Positions 1-7,379 of a stretch of 12,529 bases of DNA are shown piece after piece. The stretch covers positions 1 to 12,529 of the forward strand of contig MNZL01000079.1 in NCBI GenBank assembly GCA_001873585.1. The letters are read 5' to 3'. The notes beneath the pieces were generated by a model that searched no databases, was not told where the DNA came from, and saw nothing but the letters and a program-made list of their open reading frames with translations. The DNA is from Rhodobacterales bacterium CG2_30_65_12. Its GTDB lineage: Bacteria > Pseudomonadota > Alphaproteobacteria > Rhodobacterales > Rhodobacteraceae. How positions within the stretch are numbered: the first letter of the stretch is position 1; each line of letters opens with the position of its first letter. Position numbers and translations under genes: made by a program.

Positions 1-30
1 CCAGGGCCAGCGCCAGCATGGCCGAGGCAC

Positions 31-67
31 AAGAAAAACCCGGCCGCCGGGGTGTCGGGCGGCCGGG
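31..67 (-). terminator. Rho-independent terminator after nirS
   Basis: Positions 39-48 and 58-67 form a perfect 10-bp GC-only inverted repeat with a 9-nt loop. Read on the minus strand, the hairpin starts about 30 nt after the nirS stop codon and is followed directly by TTTTTCTT (38 down to 31). This is the classic intrinsic terminator layout in the nirS direction. On the plus strand there is no T-run after the stem, so it is directional. It implies that nirS mRNA is mostly ended here, before any further leftward gene. Confidence 0.85.
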
Positions 68-96
68 GAGAGATTGTGCGTATGCTTTCGCCAAGA

Positions 97-1818
97 TCAG
101 TAGACGTCGTTCTGGGTGTTGTAGACGTTGAACTTGCCGGTCGGGGTGATCAGGCGCGGATCCTTGATCACGGTGACGAGCTCAAGCGTCTTGTCGTCGA
201 TGACGACAATCGCACTTTCCTTGTCCTTGGCGTTCCAGACCGAGAGCCAGACCTGGGTGCCATCCTTGCTGAACTCGGGATGCACGACGCGCGGCTGGCC
301 GTCTTCGATATCCGCCCATTCGTTGATCGGCAGGGTCACGTATTCGGGCTCTTCATCGGCGTTCATCTGCGAGATCGTAAACACGCCGACCGAGCCGGAG
401 AAATCCGGTTCCGGGTTCAGCGGTGCGTCAACGTAGAGGTGATCCGAGTTCGGATGAGTCTTGATGAAGAGCGAGCCACCCCCGAGTGCGGTGAAATTCT
501 GCAGCATTTGCCAGGCGTTGTCGGGGTGGCCTTCGGGGTCGGTGCCGATCAGCGAGATCGTATCGTCACCAAGGTGCGAGGTGGCCCAGACCGGCCCGAA
601 ATCGGGGTGCACGAAGTTTGCCCCCCGGCCGGGGTGCGGCGTGGTGCCGCCTGAGTCGATCAGCGCCGTCAGCTTGTTTTCCTTGGTGTCGATCACCGCG
701 ATCTTGTTGCGGGCGTTGGCGGCCACGAGGAAATAGCGCAGCGTGGAATCGAAGCCTCCATCGTGCAAGAAGCGTTCGGCCTCGATCTCGGTAGTGGTGA
801 GGTTCTTAAGGTCGGTGTAATCGACCAGAAGGATCTTGCCGGTTTCCTTCACGTTGATGATGAACTCGGGCCGATAGTGCGAGGCCACGATCGAGGCAAC
901 GCGCGGCTCGGGGTGGTACACCTGGTCGTCATAGGTCATGCCCCGGGTCGAGACGATCTTGAGCGGCTCCAGCGTGTCGCCGTCCATGATCACGAATTGC
1001 GGCGGCCAGTAGGCGCCGGCAACCACCAGCTTGTCTTCCCAGCCCTCGAACTTCGAGGTCTCGACCGAGCGCGCCTCGATCCCGATCTTGATCTTGGCGA
1101 CCGTATTCGGGTGCTCCATCCACAAGTCGATCATGTTCACCAGCCCGTCGCGGCCGATAACCAGCAGATAGCGGCCCGAAGCGGAGATGCGCGAGATGTG
1201 CACCGCATAGCCGGTCTTGATCACCTCCTCGATCTTGAAGGTATCGCCGTTGATGAGCGCGATCTCGCCTGAATCGCGCAATGTGACCGACATCAGGTTT
1301 TCGATGTTGATATCATTCATCTTTTCGGTCGGGCGATCTTCAGGTGCGACCACAACCTGCCACGACGCCTGCATTTCCGGCAGGCCCCATTCGGGCGGCT
1401 GCGGCGGATCGACCATCACATAGCGCGCCATCAGGTCGATCTGCGCTTCGCTCAGATCACCGGAGGTGCCCCAGTTCGGCATCCCGGCCGGAGAGCCGTA
1501 GGTGATGAAATCGTGCAGATATTCATAGCCGTTATCGCGGGTGATATCGGTGGTCAGTGGCTTGCCGGTGGCGCCCTTGCGCAGCACACCGTGGCAGCCG
1601 GCGCAGCGCTCGAAGTAGGTCTGCCGGCCAATCTCGAATTCCTCCGCCGTCATCAGCGGATCGTCGGCACCAAGGTTGGGCACGTCTTCAAGCCCGAGCT
1701 GGCCGATGGTGGGGATCGTTGGAGCGTCTTGCGCACTCGCAGGGGCGAGGCCGAGCGACAGGATCACCGCAGCCGAACCCAGAAGCACACGTCGGAAATC
1801 CGTGGAAAGATACAACAT
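97..1818 (-). CDS. nirS: Cytochrome cd1 nitrite reductase NirS
   Basis: Periplasmic dissimilatory nitrite reductase that reduces nitrite to nitric oxide using haem c and haem d1. The 573-aa product begins with a signal peptide (about residues 1-29, ending PASAQ). Next comes a cytochrome c domain with CAGCH at 72-76 (Cys72, Cys75, His76) and the likely axial Met113 in AGMPNW, then the eight-bladed d1 propeller. Propeller landmarks are His207 in YAVHISR (proximal d1 ligand), His352 in FLHDGG and His395 in PHPGRG (the catalytic distal-side histidine pair). The C-terminus TPTGKFNVYNTQ is typical. ATG 1818 is set by a perfect AAGGAGGT at 1831-1824, 5 nt upstream. The mature N-terminal arm is shorter than in Paracoccus and has no tyrosine before the c domain. 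It is divergent from norC and ends at an intrinsic terminator. Identification is close to certain. Confidence 0.98.
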   Translation of the reverse strand: MLYLSTDFRRVLLGSAAVILSLGLAPASAQDAPTIPTIGQLGLEDVPNLGADDPLMTAEEFEIGRQTYFERCAGCHGVLRKGATGKPLTTDITRDNGYEYLHDFITYGSPAGMPNWGTSGDLSEAQIDLMARYVMVDPPQPPEWGLPEMQASWQVVVAPEDRPTEKMNDINIENLMSVTLRDSGEIALINGDTFKIEEVIKTGYAVHISRISASGRYLLVIGRDGLVNMIDLWMEHPNTVAKIKIGIEARSVETSKFEGWEDKLVVAGAYWPPQFVIMDGDTLEPLKIVSTRGMTYDDQVYHPEPRVASIVASHYRPEFIINVKETGKILLVDYTDLKNLTTTEIEAERFLHDGGFDSTLRYFLVAANARNKIAVIDTKENKLTALIDSGGTTPHPGRGANFVHPDFGPVWATSHLGDDTISLIGTDPEGHPDNAWQMLQNFTALGGGSLFIKTHPNSDHLYVDAPLNPEPDFSGSVGVFTISQMNADEEPEYVTLPINEWADIEDGQPRVVHPEFSKDGTQVWLSVWNAKDKESAIVVIDDKTLELVTVIKDPRLITPTGKFNVYNTQNDVY

Positions 1819-1823
1819 CGAAA

Positions 1824-1831
1824 ACCTCCTT
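1824..1831 (-). promoter_or_regulatory. Perfect Shine-Dalgarno site of nirS
   Basis: On the minus strand this reads AAGGAGGT, a full match to the anti-SD sequence, 5 nt before the ATG at 1818. It fixes the nirS start and suggests strong translation, which fits an abundant respiratory enzyme. Confidence 0.85.
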
Positions 1832-1849
1832 TTTTAATAACCCGATGAT

Positions 1850-1855
1850 ATCCTA
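1850..1855 (-). promoter_or_regulatory. Probable -10 element of the nirS promoter
   Basis: The minus strand reads TAGGAT here, a 4-of-6 match to TATAAT. Its centre is 32 bp downstream of the centre of the FNR/NNR box at 1878-1891. That is the spacing expected of a class II activator site centred near -41.5 with a start near 1843 and a leader of about 25 nt. Inferred from spacing only. Confidence 0.5.
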
Positions 1856-1877
1856 TTTGGGCCAAAAATGCCATTCC

Positions 1878-1891
1878 TTGACTTTTGCCAA
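1878..1891 (-). promoter_or_regulatory. FNR/NNR-type box, nirS side
   Basis: Read on the plus strand the site is TTGAC-N4-GCCAA, one base off the symmetric TTGAC-N4-GTCAA pattern bound by Fnr/Nnr/Dnr-type regulators. Its centre is about 66 bp upstream of the nirS ATG, which suits class II activation of nirS. The regulator encoded at 7376-8077 carries the matching E-x-x-S-R recognition helix. Strand is given for the gene it most likely serves; the site is nearly palindromic. Confidence 0.75.
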
Positions 1892-1925
1892 GCGCCCCGC
1901 GCGCCCTGTTGTCGCATCAATCAGC

Positions 1926-1939
1926 TTGACTTTTGTTAA
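1926..1939 (+). promoter_or_regulatory. FNR/NNR-type box, norC side
   Basis: TTGAC-N4-GTTAA, one base off the symmetric consensus, with the same TTTT spacer as the nirS-side box. Its centre is about 68 bp upstream of the norC ATG. A class II arrangement would put the transcription start near 1974 and leave a leader of about 27 nt. No good -10 hexamer is visible around 1962-1967, as often happens at activator-dependent promoters in GC-rich genomes. Confidence 0.75.
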
Positions 1940-2000
1940 GGCGGGCGCGGGCGTGGCGGCGCATCCCGAAGCATCGAAACTTCCAAGGAGGCGCCACGTC

Positions 2001-2456
2001 ATGCGAGAAGTCATGACCAAGAGCATGGCCCGCAACATCTTCTACGGCGGGTCCTTGTTCTTCATACTCATTTTCGTCGGACTATCGGCCAATTCGCACC
2101 GCTACATCGTCACCACCTCGACCGATGCAGCGACGCTCACCGACAATGTGCGCGACGGCAAACACATCTGGGAAAAACACGCCTGCATCAACTGCCACAC
2201 GATCTTGGGCGAGGGTGCCTATTTCGCCCCCGAACTGGGCAACGTGATGACCCGTTGGGGGGTCGAGGGGGGCGACCACGACGCTGCCTTCGAGGTGCTC
2301 AAGGGCTGGATGGACGCGATGCCCTCCGGCATCCAGGGGCGCCGCCAGATGCCCAACTTCGGACTGACCGACGACGAATACCGCGCGCTCGCCGACTTCC
2401 TGCTGTGGACCGACACGATCCGCAACCAGGACTGGCCGCCGACCGACGCCGGCTGA
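2001..2456 (+). CDS. norC: Nitric oxide reductase cytochrome c subunit NorC
   Basis: Small membrane-anchored cytochrome c of the cNOR complex. It passes electrons from periplasmic c-type cytochromes or cupredoxins to NorB. The product is 151 aa, the normal length. One transmembrane anchor spans about residues 12-31, followed by a periplasmic c domain with CINCH at 62-66 and the probable axial Met117 in RQMPNF. ATG 2001 is chosen because AAGGAGG at 1985-1991 lies 9 nt upstream, whereas the in-frame ATG at 2013 is 21 nt away. It is the first gene of the nor operon, 13 nt before norB, and divergent from nirS across an FNR/NNR-controlled promoter. Confidence 0.97.
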   Translation: MREVMTKSMARNIFYGGSLFFILIFVGLSANSHRYIVTTSTDAATLTDNVRDGKHIWEKHACINCHTILGEGAYFAPELGNVMTRWGVEGGDHDAAFEVLKGWMDAMPSGIQGRRQMPNFGLTDDEYRALADFLLWTDTIRNQDWPPTDAG

Positions 2457-2469
2457 GGAGATACCCGCA

Positions 2470-3837
2470 ATGAAATATCAAACCCAGAAAATCGCCTTCG
2501 CCTATTTCCTGACGGCGATGATCCTTTTCGCCGTGCAGGTCTCGATGGGCCTGACCATGGGCTGGATTTACGTCGAGCCCAACTTTCTTGCCGAGATCCT
2601 GCCATTCAACATCGCCCGGATGCTGCACACAAACTCTCTGGTGGTCTGGCTGCTCACCGGCTTTTTCGGGGCCGCTTACTACCTTGTGCCGGAGGAATCC
2701 GAGCGCGAGATCCACTCGGTGAAGCTCGCCTACATCCAGCTTGCGATTCTGATCATCGGCACCACCGGCGTGGTGATAACCTACCTGTTCAACCTGTTTG
2801 ACGGCAACTTCCTGCTCGGCAACGAGGGCCGCGAGTTTATCGAGCAGCCACGCTGGGTGAAGGTGGGGATCGTGGTTGCTGCGCTGATGTTTCTCTACAA
2901 CATCACGATGACGGTGCTCAAAGGCCGCAAGACCGCCATTACCAACATCCTGCTGCTCGGCCTCTGGGGCCTCAGCCTGTTGTTCCTGTTCGCGTTCTAC
3001 AACCCCGGCAACCTCGCGCTCGACAAGCAATACTGGTGGTATATCGTTCACCTCTGGGTCGAAGGCACCTGGGAGCTCGTCATGGCCGCGATCCTTGGCT
3101 TCCTGATGCTCAAGCTCACCGGGGTCGACCGCGAGATCGTCGAGAAATGGCTTTACGTGATCGTCGCCACCGCGCTGTTCTCGGGCATACTCGGCACCGG
3201 CCACCATTACTACTGGATCGGCACGCCGGGCTACTGGCAGTGGATCGGCTCGATCTTTTCCGCGCTCGAAGTGGTGCCGTTCTTCGGCATGATGGCCTTC
3301 GCCTTCGTGATGGTCTGGAAGGGCCGGCGCGACCATCCCAACAAGGCGGCGCTGCTGTGGGCGCTGGGCACGGCCACGCTGGCCTTCTTCGGCGCTGGGG
3401 TCTGGGGTTTCCTGCACACGCTGCACGGGATCAACTACTACACCCACGGCACGCAGATCACCGCCGCCCACGGCCACCTTGCCTTCTTCGGCGCCTACGT
3501 GTCGCTGGTGCTGGCGATCATCACCTATGCAATGCCGGTGCTCAAGGGGCGAGATCCCTACAACCAGGTGCTCAACATGGTCAGCTTCTGGCTGATGTCG
3601 GGCGGCATGGTGTTCATGACGGTGGTGCTGACCTTTGCCGGCGCGCTGCAAACCCACCTGCAGCGGGTGAACGGCGAATACTTCATGGACGTGCAGGATC
3701 AGCTCTGGATCTTCTACGTGATGCGCTTCGGCGCGGGCTTGGCGGTGGTGCTGGGCGCGCTGCTGTTCATCTACGCGATCCTGTTTCCGAGCCGTGAGGT
3801 TATCGCCCGTGGCACCGCCCGGCAGCCCGCTGAATGA
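2470..3837 (+). CDS. norB: Nitric oxide reductase large subunit NorB
   Basis: Catalytic subunit of cytochrome c-dependent nitric oxide reductase, an inner-membrane haem-copper-oxidase relative that joins two NO molecules into nitrous oxide. The 455-aa protein has about 12 membrane helices and keeps every key residue at the position I recall for Paracoccus NorB. These are His53 and His336 (low-spin haem b), His334 (haem b3), His194, His245 and His246 (non-haem FeB), and Glu198, Glu202 and Glu267 (active-site and proton-path glutamates). The motif GTGHHYYWIG at 242-251 is diagnostic. The N-terminus has no quinol-oxidising extension, so this is cNOR rather than qNOR, consistent with the norC partner. 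GAGGAG at 2455-2460 is the SD. The stop overlaps a possible upstream norQ start. Confidence 0.98.
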   Translation: MKYQTQKIAFAYFLTAMILFAVQVSMGLTMGWIYVEPNFLAEILPFNIARMLHTNSLVVWLLTGFFGAAYYLVPEESEREIHSVKLAYIQLAILIIGTTGVVITYLFNLFDGNFLLGNEGREFIEQPRWVKVGIVVAALMFLYNITMTVLKGRKTAITNILLLGLWGLSLLFLFAFYNPGNLALDKQYWWYIVHLWVEGTWELVMAAILGFLMLKLTGVDREIVEKWLYVIVATALFSGILGTGHHYYWIGTPGYWQWIGSIFSALEVVPFFGMMAFAFVMVWKGRRDHPNKAALLWALGTATLAFFGAGVWGFLHTLHGINYYTHGTQITAAHGHLAFFGAYVSLVLAIITYAMPVLKGRDPYNQVLNMVSFWLMSGGMVFMTVVLTFAGALQTHLQRVNGEYFMDVQDQLWIFYVMRFGAGLAVVLGALLFIYAILFPSREVIARGTARQPAE

Positions 3838-3845
3838 GGCACGCC

Positions 3846-4655
3846 ATGGACGGAACCATTCAAACCACGAAGGGGGCGGCCGACGCCCCCTTCTACCTGC
3901 CGCAATCTGATGAGGTGGCGGTGTTCGAGGCCGCCGCGCGCCATGATCTGCCGGTGCTGCTGAAGGGGCCGACCGGGGTGGGCAAGACCCGCTTTGTTGC
4001 CCACATGGCCGCCCGGCTCGGCCGCCCTCTCTTTACCGTGGCCTGCCACGATGATTTGTCCGCCGCCGATCTGATTGGCCGTTACCTGCTCAAGGGCGGC
4101 GAAACGATCTGGGTGGATGGCCCGCTCACCCGCGCGGTGCGCGAAGGCGCGATCTGCTACCTCGACGAGGTGGTCGAGGCGCGCAAGGATGTGGCCGTGG
4201 TGCTGCACCCGCTCACCGATGATCGCCGAATCCTGCCGATCGACCGGTCCGGAGAAGAGATCGAGGCCGCCCCCGGCTTTCTGCTCGTGGCGAGCTACAA
4301 CCCGGGCTATCAGAACATCCTGAAAACCCTCAAACCCTCGACCCGTCAGCGCTTTGTCGCGCTCGATTTCGGTTTTCCCGCGCCCGATCACGAAGTGGCG
4401 GTGGTGGTGCGCGAAAGCGGGCTCGACGAAGCCCGCGTGCGCCCGCTGGTGCGCCTCGCCGGCAAGCTCCGGGCGATGAAGGGGCAGGATATCGAGGAGG
4501 GCGTCTCGACCCGGCTGGTGGTCTATGCCGCCACCCTGATCGCCGGTGGCATGGGCGTGGAGCGCGCGGTGCGGGTGGCGATGATCGAGCCGCTTACCGA
4601 TGATGCCGATACTCGCGCCGGGCTGCTCGATCTCGTCACCGCGATCTGGGGCTGA
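3846..4655 (+). CDS. norQ: NorQ, AAA+ ATPase for NO reductase activation
   Basis: MoxR/CbbQ-type AAA+ ATPase that works with NorD to activate NorCB, probably by helping insert the non-haem iron. The product is 269 aa from this start. Walker A is GPTGVGKT at 41-48, and Walker B is ICYLDE with Asp107-Glu108. A sensor-like segment LVASYNPGYQ follows, then a C-terminal lid region containing STRLVVYAATLI. ATG 3846 is preferred because TGAGG (3835-3839) sits 6 nt upstream. An in-frame ATG at 3834 overlaps the norB stop as ATGA and would give 273 aa, but has no visible SD. Both are possible, and coupling to norB is likely either way. Cytoplasmic. norD begins 2 nt after its stop. Confidence 0.95.
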   Translation: MDGTIQTTKGAADAPFYLPQSDEVAVFEAAARHDLPVLLKGPTGVGKTRFVAHMAARLGRPLFTVACHDDLSAADLIGRYLLKGGETIWVDGPLTRAVREGAICYLDEVVEARKDVAVVLHPLTDDRRILPIDRSGEEIEAAPGFLLVASYNPGYQNILKTLKPSTRQRFVALDFGFPAPDHEVAVVVRESGLDEARVRPLVRLAGKLRAMKGQDIEEGVSTRLVVYAATLIAGGMGVERAVRVAMIEPLTDDADTRAGLLDLVTAIWG

Positions 4656-4657
4656 TC

Positions 4658-6607
4658 ATGGACGTGCTCGATATCTTCGAGCCCGAAGAGATCGTCGGCA
4701 AGGCCTGGCACCGCCTCGCCTTGCGCCTCGGCGCACCCGAGCGCCACGAAGACGCATCCGTCGCGCTGGAAGACGTCGCAGGCCGGCTGGCGGTGTTATT
4801 TCGTGGTCTCGGCGGCGCAGGCGCGGTGGAAATCCGCGCGGTGGCCGACGAGACCTCCGGCCACCGTCTGCACATCCTGCGCCGGCTCGGCACCGTGGCC
4901 GAGGCCGTGCCGCGCGCGAGTTTTGATGGCGCGGTGCTGCGGCTGCCCGCGCGGCTCGCGGTGTTTCCCGCGCGCGAAGCCAATGCCGCGCTCTATTTCT
5001 GGCTTGCCGCGCTGGCCGCACATGCGCCCGAATCGACAGACACCGACGATCCGCTGCGCCGCGATCTCATCGCGCTCGAAGCGGCGCGCACGATGATCGC
5101 GGCCACCCGAGCCGAGGCGCCGGGGCTCGCACCGCTCTGGGCCGACCTTGCCGCTGCGCACCTCGCCCTGCGCACCCGGCTCGCGCTGCCGCCCACCGAA
5201 GCCGCCGTCGAGGCGCTGGTGCGCGCCGTGCTGGGCGATCCCGCGCCGCTGTCGCCGCTCGCCGAGGCCTTCAATGCGGCGCTCGCGGCGGGCGATATTG
5301 CTGCCGTCGAGGCCCCGCGCCGCTACCGCCCTTATGCCCCGGTGCCGCTCTGGCCCGAGATCAGGCCGCTTGAGCTGTCGCAGGCTGGCGCGGTGGAAAC
5401 GCGGCAAACCGATGGCACCCCGGAAGGCCCCGGCGAGGAGGGTGCCGCCCGCAAGGCGCGCCGCCACAAGACCGATCAGGCCGAGCGCAACGACAGTTTC
5501 ATTCTGCACAAGTTCGAGGCGCTTCTGAGCGTGGCGCAGTTCGTCAACCTCAACCGACGGGTGGAGGACGACGATGAAGACAGCGCAAAAAAGGCCGCCG
5601 ACGACATGGACGAAATCGGCCTCGGCCAGCTCGCCAAGGCCCCCGCCACCCGGCTGCGCCTGCATCTCGACCTTGCCCCCGAAGACGCCGACCTTGAAGC
5701 GCTGTCGGCCGAGCACAGCTACCCCGAATGGGATACGCGCCGGGGCCGCTACCTGGCCAATCATGTTCGGGTGCTGGCAGCCCCTGTGGTCGCCGATGCC
5801 AGCCGCACCCATACCTTCGATGCCCGCGCCGAGGCCCGCATTCGCGCCGTGCGCCGGCAGTTCGAGGCATTGCGCCCGGCGCTGGTCTCGACCCCGGGCC
5901 ACCTCGATGGCGATGAGCTCGATACCGGGCGCGCGGTCCGCGCGATTGCCGATTTTCGCGCCACCGGCGAGAGCGACGCGCGCGTCTGGCGCCAGACCCG
6001 GCCCTTGGCGCGCGATCTGGCGGTGTCGATCTTGCTTGATGTGTCGCGCTCTACCGAAGGCGCGGTGAGCTGCGCGCGCGGCATTTCGCGCCAGATCATC
6101 GAGATCGAGCGCGAGGCGCTGGCGGCGCTGGCCTGGGGGCTCGATGCCTGCGGCGACAGCTTTGCCATCCACGGCTTTTCCTCGCTGCGGCGCGACCGTG
6201 TATTCCTGCACGAGGTCAAGCGTTTCGAGCAGCCGATGAACCGCGCCGTCGAAGCCCGGATCGCGGCGTTGAAGCCCGGCTTCTATACCCGCCTCGGCGC
6301 CGCCATCCGCCACGCCAGTGCCGATCTCGCCAGCCAGTCGATGCGCCGGCGGCTGCTGATCGTGATCACCGACGGCAAGCCTAACGATCTTGATCATTAC
6401 GAGGGCCGCCACGGCATCGAAGACAGCCGCCGCGCGGTGATCGAGGCGCGGCGCGCGGGCCATGCGGTGTTTGGCATCACCGTCGACCGCGAGGGGCGCG
6501 CCTGGTTTGCGCGGATCTTCGGCCAGGGCGGCTTTGCGCTGGTGCCCGAACCCGACAAGCTCGCCCAGGCGCTGCCGCGCATCTACGCGCATATCGTGGG
6601 AAGCTGA
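4658..6607 (+). CDS. norD: NorD, VWA-domain NO reductase activation protein
   Basis: Cytoplasmic partner of NorQ needed for active NO reductase. The product is 649 aa, in the usual NorD size range. The N-terminal two-thirds is helical, with a charged, low-complexity stretch around 245-280 and an acidic stretch near 302-320. The C-terminal von Willebrand A domain starts near residue 450. Its MIDAS metal site is intact: DVSRS (Asp461, Ser463, Ser465), Thr544 in FYTRLG, and Asp572 in ITDGKPND. The start lies 2 nt after the norQ stop with only a weak SD, so translational coupling is likely. Its TGA shares one base with the norE ATG. A long antisense frame on the other strand is a codon-bias shadow. 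Confidence 0.96.
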   Translation: MDVLDIFEPEEIVGKAWHRLALRLGAPERHEDASVALEDVAGRLAVLFRGLGGAGAVEIRAVADETSGHRLHILRRLGTVAEAVPRASFDGAVLRLPARLAVFPAREANAALYFWLAALAAHAPESTDTDDPLRRDLIALEAARTMIAATRAEAPGLAPLWADLAAAHLALRTRLALPPTEAAVEALVRAVLGDPAPLSPLAEAFNAALAAGDIAAVEAPRRYRPYAPVPLWPEIRPLELSQAGAVETRQTDGTPEGPGEEGAARKARRHKTDQAERNDSFILHKFEALLSVAQFVNLNRRVEDDDEDSAKKAADDMDEIGLGQLAKAPATRLRLHLDLAPEDADLEALSAEHSYPEWDTRRGRYLANHVRVLAAPVVADASRTHTFDARAEARIRAVRRQFEALRPALVSTPGHLDGDELDTGRAVRAIADFRATGESDARVWRQTRPLARDLAVSILLDVSRSTEGAVSCARGISRQIIEIEREALAALAWGLDACGDSFAIHGFSSLRRDRVFLHEVKRFEQPMNRAVEARIAALKPGFYTRLGAAIRHASADLASQSMRRRLLIVITDGKPNDLDHYEGRHGIEDSRRAVIEARRAGHAVFGITVDREGRAWFARIFGQGGFALVPEPDKLAQALPRIYAHIVGS

Positions 6608-7140
6608 TGGACGACGTGCGCAGTGTGCTCGACGATCTGCCCAATGATCTTATGATCTGGGTGCTGATCGTGTCGGAGCTTCTGGTGTTTGGGGCCGGGC
6701 TTCTGGCCTTCCTCGGCGTGCGGCTTGCCGATCCGGTGGGCTTTGCCGAGGCGGCGGGGTTATTGCACCCAGTGCGCGCCGGGATCGGCACCATGGTGCT
6801 GGTCAGCTCCGGCGCGCTCGCGGCCATCGGTGCCCGGCGCGGCGCGCTCTACCTGCTCGCCGCCGCTGCGTTCGGGTTGGTCTTTCTGGCGCTGAAATGG
6901 GCCGAGTGGACGGCGCTGGCCGCTGCCGGGATCGGCACCGAAACCGATGCCTTTTTCACCTTCTACTACCTGCTCACCGGCTTTCACGCCGCCCACGTCG
7001 CGGCGGGGATCGTGCTGCTCGCGCTGGTCGCGTGGTTGAGGCGCGACCGCGAGACCGAGGCGGCGGTGGCGTTCTGGCACATGGTCGATCTGGTCTGGGT
7101 GCTGCTCTACCCGGTGATCTACCTGCTGGGGGCTGCATGA
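6607..7140 (+). CDS. norE: NorE, cytochrome c oxidase subunit III-like protein
   Basis: Integral membrane protein of the haem-copper oxidase subunit III family, found beside norCBQD in many alphaproteobacteria. It is not part of the purified NorCB enzyme but supports full NO reductase activity. The product is 177 aa with about five membrane helices (roughly 16-38, 58-76, 79-98, 118-143 and 155-175). Subunit-III hallmarks are GFHAAHVAAG at 125-134 and WHMVDLVWV at 157-165. It is shorter than true CoxC because the first two helices of the oxidase subunit are absent, as is normal for NorE. The start codon overlaps the norD stop (TGATG), and norF begins in its last codons. Confidence 0.93.
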   Translation: MDDVRSVLDDLPNDLMIWVLIVSELLVFGAGLLAFLGVRLADPVGFAEAAGLLHPVRAGIGTMVLVSSGALAAIGARRGALYLLAAAAFGLVFLALKWAEWTALAAAGIGTETDAFFTFYYLLTGFHAAHVAAGIVLLALVAWLRRDRETEAAVAFWHMVDLVWVLLYPVIYLLGAA

Positions 7141-7379
7141 GGCGGATCTTGATCGCATGGACCCTGCTCGTGGCGGCGTCCGCCGCAACCACCGCCTTTG
7201 CCTTCGCCCATGCTCAGGGGCGGCTGGTGGCGCTCGCGCTGCTGCTGCTCGCGCTTTTCAAATCCTGGCTGATTCTGTCGGACTACCTGCGGTTGGCAGA
7301 GGCGCCGGCGATCCGGCGCGGCTTTATGGCGGTGCTGGTGCTCTGGGCCGCGATCGCCTTCACGCTGGCCGCGATCTAG
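7137..7379 (+). CDS. norF: NorF, small accessory membrane protein
   Basis: An 80-aa, very hydrophobic protein with three predicted helices (about 5-24, 29-46 and 61-79) and a central FKSWLILSDYLRL segment. Size, helix number and position directly after norE match NorF, a member of the small subunit-IV-like family whose loss in Paracoccus lowers NO reductase activity. The start overlaps the norE stop by 4 nt (ATGA), so the two are translationally coupled. The TAG stop at 7377-7379 overlaps the stop of the convergent regulator gene. It is the last gene of the nor operon. Confidence 0.9.
   Translation: MRRILIAWTLLVAASAATTAFAFAHAQGRLVALALLLLALFKSWLILSDYLRLAEAPAIRRGFMAVLVLWAAIAFTLAAI

Noticed and set aside
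1..30. Possible start of another leftward gene after nirS (ATG at 19 on the minus strand)
   Set aside because: Only six codons are visible, there is no clear SD, and it lies within 12 bases of the terminator U-run. A nirC- or nirE-type gene is plausible here but cannot be supported.
52..654. 200-codon plus-strand frame opposite nirS
   Set aside because: It overlaps the antisense of a fully recognisable nirS and the terminator stem, and shows no domain.
1909..1920. TTGTCGCATCAA as a third FNR box between nirS and norC
   Set aside because: The half-sites are only two bases apart instead of four, so the dimer geometry is wrong.
2299..3657. 452-codon open frame on the minus strand, antisense to norB
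   Set aside because: Same codon-bias shadow effect. The product is an implausible run of His, Gln, Glu and Arg, and norB on the other strand has all its catalytic residues.
4796..6592. 598-codon open frame on the minus strand, antisense to norD
   Set aside because: It mirrors the third-position G/C bias of norD. The translation is low-complexity and rich in Arg, Gly and His with no family likeness, while the plus frame encodes a complete VWA protein.
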